Assembly: GCA_039654915.1 (NCBI GenBank)
Contig: CM077594.1
Span: forward strand, 109,878,893-109,942,892
Source: Aquilaria yunnanensis
Lineage: Eukaryota > Streptophyta > Magnoliopsida > Malvales > Thymelaeaceae
Direction: 5' to 3'
DNA length: 64,000 nt
Both the position numbers and the translations under genes were made by a program. The notes under the pieces are model-generated. The model was not told the DNA's origin and made no database searches. It was given only the letters and a program-made list of their open reading frames with translations. How positions within the stretch are numbered: position 1 is the stretch's first letter; each line of letters opens with the position of its first letter. Below, piece by piece: positions 56,656 through 64,000 of this stretch.

Positions 56656-56982
56656 TTTAAACTATGTCAACTTAATTTAAAATAAATTATTTTTATTTTT
56701 ATATCATTTTTCTTTGAAATCAATTTTTTTGAAATCCGGTATTATGTAGATGCATTAATCCATTTGAAAGTAAATTTTTATGACATTACTAAATTTTTAT
56801 GAATTTCTCTTTTTAATACCTAAAACTAAAAAAAGTTATAAAAATTTAGTAAGATTATAAGAACTATATTTTCAACAGATTATTACACCTACAAAATATT
56901 AGGTTTTAAATAAAATTAGCTTCAGGTAAAAAATGTAAAAATAAAAATAAGTCATTTTAGATTAAGTTGACTTAAACTAAAA
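56656..56982. mobile_element. Inverted-repeat MITE, copy 1 of family B
   Basis: Arms TTTAAACTATGTCAACTTAA and TTAAGTTGACTTAAACTAAA are inverted repeats, each running on into TTATTTTTATTTTTA. A second copy of the same family lies at 62912-63220. Confidence 0.7.
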
Positions 56983-57483
56983 AGAATTAGTAGTAATTAG
57001 GTAAACATGCTCAAGAGGCTGCCTAAAATCAGGGATAGAGCTAGAAAATTATCTTGGAGAGCTATCAAAACTAATTTTATACATTTTGTAATGAGTAGGG
57101 TCGTCATCTAAATTTCTATATGGTCATAATAACTATTTTTCTAGAAAAAAATATGTATTATATACGTACATAGTTTTCCCAAAATTAAGTATTGCAAATG
57201 AATTGTACATGGCTTCTCCCCTGCTTAAGATCTTGCTTCTGTTCAAGAAGCTATAGACAAAGATAGACAAAATACCATAAAAAAGATTGGAGAGTCAGAG
57301 CATGGAAGATGAGGTTTGCGATCGAAATGTAGGTGTGTGTGTGTGTGTGTCTGTATATATATATATATCAAGCAAAAAGCTCATATTGAGTGGTTACAAG
57401 AGGTTGATGAAAACACTCAGGCGATCGGTTCTTCTATACAAAAGTGAATATGAGGAGATGCTCTTCGAAAACATTGAAGTTGC

Positions 57484-57798
57484 TTGATGAGAATGGACAT
57501 ATATATTATTACTAATACTAAAGAGATGGAAAGCAAATTCTTGGATAGTTCTATGTTAATCTGCTGGGCACAAATGGATCAAAGAATTATTAAGCAAGGA
57601 GTCTGCCTCTCTAATGATCAGAAAGCAACTCTGTTGAATCCATATTACAGGAGGAAATTAAGAATGTTTTTATGGTCAATTCTTGATAATAGTGCCTCAG
57701 GTCCGGATGGGTTTCCCTTCAGGTTTCAAGCACAATTCGCTTATTATTTCAGACCTTCTGTGAAGCAGTCATGGCCTAAAGTTTCTGATTATATATAG
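57484..57798 (+). pseudogene. LINE reverse transcriptase fragment
   Basis: An open frame of 104 codons. Its second half reads ILDNSASGPDGFPFRF then FAYYF, the SGPDGF-F motif at the start of the non-LTR (LINE) reverse transcriptase domain. The rest of the domain (YADD box) is absent, so this is a broken scrap. The N-terminal half has no clear match. An AT-rich or poly-A end was not found. Confidence 0.55.
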
Positions 57799-57874
57799 GT
57801 CTATTGCATGCGGCAATGTCATCTACAAATGTGTTTCTAAATTGGTCTGATTTTCAACAATATGTGATGTAAGC

Positions 57875-57912
<38 letters not shown>

Positions 57913-58479
57913 ATGAAATCAATTTTTTCATGACATACCATGGCCCACCATAATTATACTATAGCTCTGCCAATAAACCATAGTAAGAATAAAAAGATAG
58001 CAAAAAGTGGTGATAATCAGAGACCATCTCAAACAATATAGTTTAGATGTTAAGAGAGATTCCATTAATAAATTATTAACTTTAAAATGAAATTTTTAAT
58101 GTATTTATTGAAATAATATTTTTAATTATTAATATTTTATTTTATTTTACTTGTTTTATTAAATAAATTGGTCATTTGATAACTTTGAGTGGCATCCTTT
58201 AGAAAATACTTAATATTTACATAAAAATAATAATAAATAAATTGTAAAATCCAAGACTCGCTACATTATACATATTCCTCCATGCAAGCGACAATATTAA
58301 AAATTTCTAATGTCCAAATTCCAAACTTTTCTTATGCTAATTGCCGGAATTGAGGATGTAAAAATCAAACACGTAGCAATTGTTTCGCGATTGTAGATTG
58401 TAGGCTTTATAGCTTGGAAGAACGCAGGGCTGCCAGACAGAATCTTGTCAACTCTGAAGTCTGAAACTTCCCCCAAAAA
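57799..58479. other. AT-rich spacer with a TA/TG microsatellite
   Basis: The run at 57876-57912 alternates TA then TG dinucleotides. No gene supported. Confidence 0.5.
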
Positions 58480-59345
58480 AAGAGTACGTCGCATAGCCAA
58501 GAGTACAGCGCACATTTTCTTTTAATTAAATTTGTTCTTTTATAAATATTTTTTGTTTCTTTATCAATTATGTATTTGTTCTTGTTCTTTAATCAAGTTT
58601 TTTTCATTAATACTATTTATTCTTTTATCAATTCTTATAACTCTTTAATCAAGTTTGTTCTTATTTTTTTTTATATTTTTTATTATATATATATATATTT
58701 TAAAAAAATCTATTTGAATTCTTCTTTTTTGCATATATAATTAACATAAGTTATATCACTAATGAGTTTATTATAAAAAATATAAAATGAATTAATATAA
58801 ATGGAACATAACTAAACAAAAATAAAAAATAAAAAAATGTTCATTTTAGTCTGTTTGTGTTCATTTGATGCATTTATTTGTTCTTTTCAGTTTTATTTCT
58901 TATTCATTTAAGTCAGCTACTTGTTTTTTATTATTTTATTATTTCATTCTTATAAATGATAAAAAAGGGAAAAACAGAAAAAAAAAACTTTAAAAATAAA
59001 ATAAAAAACAAAAAGAATCGAGAATAAATTGAGAAAATAAAATCTTAAAAAAATTGAAATATGAAAAAGGCAGTAATACAAAACTAAAAATAAAAAATCG
59101 AAAACTAAAATAAAAAATAAAAACAAATGAGAATAAAAAAATTAAACAAAGAGTAAAAATGGGAAAAATTAAAAAGTGAAAAAGTGAAATATTAAACAAA
59201 AAGGAAATTCTGCAGAAAATGAAAATTGAAAAAAATGAAAAAGAAAAGAGAAAACTGAGAAAAAAAACAAAAGGCGAAGAGTGGGTGAACAGAGTCGAAT
59301 TCGTGCCCCGACAGTTTTCTCGCACACAAGTACTAGTCTTTGCCA
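58480..59345. repeat. AT-rich repeat related to 47126-48640
   Basis: Begins GAGTACGTCGCATAGCC and then is T- and A-rich with TTGTTCTTTTA phrases on one side and AAAATAAAAAA on the other, the same order as in the region near 47130. The minus-strand ORF (58990-59346) is low complexity. Confidence 0.4.
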
Positions 59346-60155
59346 AATGCGAAAATAAGTTTAAAATGCGACAAACTTATACTTAAACCATTCATGTGTC
59401 ACGGCTTACATATAAATTGGGCATATATAAGTCTTTCCCTAGAGAAAAATGTTACTGGTGCCATCTTTGTTAATTTATAAGAATTTATATATGAGCAAAT
59501 TATGCAAATTAATTCAATTAGGTCAAAAAATATTAATAATATGCCAACTAATACGAAATAAAATTATATGCATATTGAAATTTTTTTATCTTAATAAGCA
59601 CGAAAAAAGTATTTAAAATATAATTTTTAAAATTAATTATATTTTATTAATTTTAGTGCTAATTTTTAAATAGTACCAATTACATATTAAAAACATGTGA
59701 AAAAATGAATACTGCATTTTTAAACTGTTTAGAGCATCTTTAATAGTTTCCTTATAATTTCTAAAAATAGGTAAGTAAAAATTAAAATCTTCCTAATTTT
59801 TCTACTCAAACTCTAACAGTTTCCTATTTTATAGAAGTTTATATTTATTATACAATAGTTAAACATTATGTATTTAAAGTAAATTTAAATTAATGACTAG
59901 TTTAATTATTACAATAATTAAATATTTGGATGAGAAAAATAAATGAAAAGTAAATTGAAATGAGAAGGGAGAGAAAACAATAAATTTTAGAGGTTTTTAC
60001 AGATATAGTAAATTGATTTTTTTTTTCATTTCATTGTTTACTTAAAGAATGAGGTAGAGAAAATGTTGAAATGAAAAAAGAAATCCAATATTCATCAAAA
60101 CAGAAAATCTATAAAATGAAAAAATTGTCGAAGATTTTTTTAATCTGCGGTAAGA
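59346..60155. other. AT-rich spacer, possible old MITE
   Basis: Begins near 59745 with AGAGCATCTTTAATAG, a phrase common at MITE ends, but no matching opposite end is seen. No gene. Confidence 0.35.
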
Positions 60156-60390
60156 ATTCCTTCTGTTCCATATTATTTGAAACACTTACTTTTTAGTAAT
60201 TAATATATAATTTTTTATTTTTAATTTTTAGTATATAAATAAAAAAATTATATATAAATGATAAATAAAAATCTATAATTTTTTAAATATATTTTTTAAA
60301 TTTTTTTCTAACAATTAATAATATAAATAAATTTAAATTAAATAATAACAAAAAATTAACTGTTTCAATCGATATGAAACGGAGGAAGTA
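60156..60390. mobile_element. Mariner/Stowaway-like MITE
   Basis: The left part TTCTGTTCCATATTATTTGA and the right part TCGATATGAAACGGAGGAAG are imperfect inverted repeats of the CTCCCTCCGTTTCATA type. AT-rich, no ORF, about 235 bp. Confidence 0.65.
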
Positions 60391-61849
60391 CTTTGTTTTA
60401 CATACAACTTTATTAAAGAATCATACGAAATAGAAAAAGGAGAAAAAGGATAAAGAGAAACAGAGAAGATGGAACGGGAGGGTAGCAGCAGGCAAGGGGA
60501 CCAAGTTGCAATTAATTTTCTGTACTGGGGAGAGCGTGGCAGACTGATCATGCATATGTTTCGCTTCCACGTGTCAAGGAAAAGTTTGGGAGCTTTAAAA
60601 CGTGGCAACCGGTGGTTGCAGGAGAGCAGCAAGTTGCATAAACAGACGTGTCGACCAGCAATTAGCCACGATCTTCCTAATGGCTTGCTGCCGTACCCGA
60701 CCTCGTGTTAGGTGTTGCAACTTGCAAGTTAACAATGTATTTTAGAAAGTCCTATTTTTTTTTTAATATTTTCGAGTGTAAAAGGAAAAGTGATAAATTA
60801 TTGCATTTCGGAATAATTTTTTTTAAAAGATGCAGCATATAATATAAATTACTCCCTAGTTACTACAAATTAAAAAATATTACTCGTTTCCAAAATTAAG
60901 GCCTTACCATTTACCAAAATAAAATTAAAAAAGTTATACTAATTTGATCTTCTTCAAATTTTCTTCTTAAACTGTGTTCGTGAAGCAGAATAATTGCACC
61001 ACAACGCCATCGTTTTTGCAGAACACAGCCCTTACCAAAACGTTTTCGCAGAACGTGAGTGTATACTAGTTACCACAAATTGTACATTTTGCAACAAATG
61101 CTAGCCTTGAATTTTTTTTTCGTAAAAAAATAGTAATATACATGTGCTTTTTTCATGGGGTCTTTTCCCTAATTTGTTTATAAGGCGACAACTTAACTTT
61201 GGATTGAGATTTTGTCAAATTCCCACAAATGTGGCATATATGTTTTTCTCTTTCCCAGTTACACACCCACGTCCGATTAAACGAAATCCTCTGTTACTCC
61301 CAATTCTTTTTCGTTTCTAGAAGGTAGTTTTCGTTTCCTCATCCGTATCTCCTCATGAAATGCAATTCACGAGAGAGAGAGAAAGCGAGGAAAGAAAAAA
61401 AAAAGAATAAAAAAAGCCAAGTGATTCAAGTCTGTTCCTACAACCTGAGCAAGAAACAATCAACAAACGCTACATATATCTGACAAATTAACTCAGGTAA
61501 AAACCTACTGTACTAAAAGTATTCAAAGAACTCTTTAAACCATAAACCCTTAACTTCCCAATACTATCACATACTAACTACCACCACCTCCGATCACGTA
61601 AAAGCCCTAAAAGTTATTTTGAGTCAAAAAATGATGACCATGGAGGCTTCAACATTGAAAAGAAGCCCTAGTCATGATTTCCTAAAACAAAGTCTTAGTC
61701 ATGATTTCCTAAAACAAAGTCCTGATTTTAAGACTCATGTTAACGATGCTCGAAATGCAAAAGGCTCATCTTTCCTCAAATCTCCATCCCAACCAGAAAA
61801 AGCTGACCCATCAAAAATTTTGTTGACAAAAAATCACTCCACAACAGTT
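60391..61849. other. Spacer and 3' flank of the RRM gene, nothing recognised
   Basis: A GC-richer stretch at 60470-60710 holds CCACGTGTC (60570-60578) and other ACGTG cores, but no ORF with a domain. The plus-strand ORF at 61619-61924 overlaps the terminal exon and 3' UTR of the RRM gene and is a shadow. Confidence 0.4.
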
Positions 61850-62143
61850 TCAGGCAGAAACAAGAGGCTGTTTTGCTCCACCAGAACGCCCACCTCTTCC
61901 TCTACCCTCCCCGCGCCCGCCTGAGCCTCTACCTCGGCCAGAAAACTCACCCCTACTTCCATATTCGTTTCTGCCAAAGCTTCGACCCCCACCATATCCT
62001 CCACGTCCTCTGAAACTATCATTTCGAAACCCTCCCCCTCTCCTCGAAGGAAAGCTCCCTCTTCCACTGCCAACTGCACGCAAATAGTAAAAGAACAATT
62101 ACAATTTACTACCATGGATTTGGTGTCATGCAAAACCAAATGT

Positions 62144-62178
<35 letters not shown>

Positions 62179-63973
62179 CAAAAAAAAAACAATAATAATA
62201 ATAACAATTATAATGCCTGCAATAACAGGTCATAGATCCCCTACTCACCTCGTGTTGAAGTTCTCTTTATTTCAACATCAGCTTGACGTCCACCAATAGT
62301 AATAGGTGATGCCTGATATAGCAACAGTTCAGTAAGACTGGAAAGCCAACAGTCTAGCGCCAAATAGAAGTAACAGTACAGTGAATCTCAGTATGGCTTG
62401 AATAGCATGTAAAACATAGGGGTCATTCAGCTTGAGTAAGTACAACAATAACCAGTAATTCATCTGAGCTTTTTTTTTTTTTTGTCCTGGAGCAATTACA
62501 GTCACATAACACAGTTGTTTGCGAGTACAGACAAAAAATTTTATAGACATCACCACACACACAAACCACTTTTTCTAGGAGAAAGAATCCACTACTTCTC
62601 CATGATCCCAAAGATACAAGTGCTGTAACAGCTCTGCCTTCTATACTGAAGAAAAATAACTTGCAGATCCTAATACCCAAATAACTAAACTGAAGAAACA
62701 GTTAACGGACCAAGAAACTTTCATAAATGGACGAAGAGAAGGGTATACAAAGACCCTTCAACCAGACAGAAAAAGGCTACCACAGTACTGCCTTAGAACT
62801 GCACAAATCCATGATTTTCATGACAGATTCATGGACCACCTAGTTTTTTGCACATCAACAAATTAATGCATTTACAAATGTCTTCAGGATTAAATGCAGC
62901 CTAAGAAATTCGATTTAACTCAAGTCAACTTAATCTAAAATAGCTTATTTTTATTTTTACAATTTTTTTTTGCCTAGAATGAATTATTTTTGAAAGCCAA
63001 TATTATTCAAGTGTAATAATCCATTTGAAACAAAATTTCTATGAATTTTTCATTTTTAATGCTTAAAAAAGAAAAATTCATAAAAAATTAATAGTATCAT
63101 AAAAATTTTACAATCAATGGATTATTTCACCTAAATGCTTTCAAATTAAATTAGTTTTGGGTAGAAAAGATGTAAACATAAAAATAAGTCATTTTGAATT
63201 AAGTTGATTTAAATTAAAATGAATTGGTTTTAAAACAGAGAGGGTTCACGGACAGAAGTCAAGTAGGAATGGTGAGTAGACTAGCTTGACTAGAGGCAGA
63301 TTGGCATCAAAACATCAGGTCAACCAGAAAGAAACTAATTGCACTAATGCTTCTTTGAATGTTACAAAGGAAACGATACAAATCATAAAACATGAGAGTA
63401 TTGGAGTGCAAAGAAAGTTTTTGCACCAGCAGATAATACGGGTGGTTGAGTCGATACCAGCAAAAAGGAAAACAAACAGCAACATGTAGCAGAATAAAAT
63501 TAAACTTTCTTTATGTATTGACAATGCCCCACAGCCAGAAAGAGGAGTGAAATATAGCCAGGGAAGCACCAAGCACATGAATGAACAATGATGCAACAGA
63601 AATAGTTCACTCTAACAACATGATATAACTCATGGTCACAAAAGACAAGGAGGGAAAATTTTGTCTGGAGAACTTAATGGAGTTACCGAGTTAGTCCATT
63701 ACAGCAAATCACAATTTAAAACCACAGCCACTCAAAAACTAACAAAAGCCAAGCGGCATATGTGAGACTATCAACTGGATTAAACATGTAATCAAAATGT
63801 ATTAACTAGTTTGAACATTGAATATTGAACCAAAAGAACTCTCTCACTAACAATTCAAGTAACCACAGGAATTAGATCATAAATAGCAGAGAACAAAAAG
63901 TATATACCTTAACTGCATCACTCATAGAATCCAAGGAAAGGAATTCGACAAACCCAAAACAATATCCTTGTTG
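61850..63973 (-). CDS. RRM/RGG RNA-binding protein, plant G3BP-like, C-terminal part
   Basis: Three minus-strand exons (63973-63908, 62312-62249, 62073-61850) join in frame to 117 aa; the 5' part lies beyond the right edge. Exon 1 seen carries the RNP1-like motif GYCFGFVEF of an RRM. Exon 2 adds ASPITIGGRQADVEIKRTST. Exon 3 is Arg-Gly-rich (RGGGFRNDSFRGRGGYGGGR, then FSGRGRGSGGRGEG) and ends KQPLVSA at a stop. Order and wording match plant proteins with an NTF2 domain, an RRM and an RGG tail (G3BP-like), which bind RNA and enter stress granules; the NTF2 part would lie outside this window. Splice sites are CAG at 62074-62076 and 62313-62315 and donors GTGAGT and GTATAT. A MITE (62912-63220) and a C run (62145-62174) lie in introns. 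Confidence 0.85.
62145..62174. repeat. Homopolymer run of 30 C in an intron
   Basis: Continuous C from 62145 to 62174, then TCCC and nine A. It is 71 bp upstream (in gene orientation) of the last exon's acceptor. Such runs are unstable and prone to assembly error. Confidence 0.7.
62912..63220. mobile_element. Inverted-repeat MITE, copy 2 of family B, inside an intron
   Basis: Arms TTTAACTCAAGTCAACTTAA and AATTAAGTTGATTTAAATTA, same family as 56656-56982; also shares CATAAAAATAAGTCATTTTG. Confidence 0.7.
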
Positions 63974-64000
63974 CTGTATAGAGGGGGGAAAAGATCAGGA

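Noticed and set aside
57287..57487. 66-codon ORF before the LINE fragment
   Set aside because: Partly a GT microsatellite reading (VCVCVSVYIYI); no match.
58990..59346. 118-codon minus-strand ORF
   Set aside because: Same low-complexity composition, made of F, I, S and L.

Overview
The window is nuclear DNA of a flowering plant, most likely a woody eudicot. It has intron-containing plant genes, a cleanly recognisable RPK2/TOAD2-type receptor kinase next to an AFP/TMAC2-type ABA co-repressor, and a dense load of nested plant transposable elements. Nothing fixes the species. About a tenth of the window is host coding sequence; the rest is mobile DNA and AT-rich spacer.

Region by region. 1-7034: the 3' end of a Ty3/gypsy chromovirus (integrase tail plus chromodomain, then a 3.3 kb LTR) inserted into a CACTA transposon, followed by a small inverted-repeat MITE. 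7194-11242: three host genes (a 116-aa protein with a YPERYRSPTD motif and a GC-AG intron, a 220-aa conserved plant protein on the minus strand, a 298-aa Ser-rich protein). 11243-21877: a gene-free 10.6 kb stretch with a telomere-like repeat patch, a solo LTR with a perfect 5-bp target duplication sitting inside a MITE, and a large inverted-repeat element with a nested hAT-like element. 22064-28572: the RPK2-like kinase and, convergent to it, the AFP/TMAC2-like gene with a G-box-rich upstream region. As I recall, Arabidopsis RPK2 and TMAC2 are also immediate neighbours (At3g02130, At3g02140), so this looks like conserved microsynteny. 29337-30165: a second MITE copy and spacer.

30166-46897 is the most unusual part. 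A mariner/Stowaway-like element is split by a 15.7 kb LTR retrotransposon (31115-46782) with nearly identical 2.5 kb LTRs, a 5-bp target duplication ACGTG, a primer binding site and a polypurine tract. It belongs to the Tat/Ogre-like Ty3/gypsy group by its gag. The gag is internally shortened and I see no pol. Where pol and the 3' region would lie it carries a cargo block: three tandem 549-nt ORF copies whose basic stretch plus four-cysteine layout resembles the nucleic-acid-binding cysteine-rich proteins of flexible filamentous plant viruses (two copies broken by stops, the third open), then an open, intronless LOG-type (cytokinin-activating phosphoribohydrolase) gene, and a 1.5 kb minisatellite of about 32 units that could fold as hairpins. 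TATA-like boxes and repeated spacer sequences precede most of the cargo ORFs, and one spacer holds a TGACGTAAG motif.

46898-61849: AT-rich spacer with several small elements (a TRIM with primer site and target duplication, a hAT-like MITE with an 8-bp target duplication, mariner-like and inverted-repeat MITEs, a LINE reverse-transcriptase scrap). 61850-64000: the last three coding exons, on the minus strand, of a G3BP-like RRM/RGG protein that runs off the right edge.
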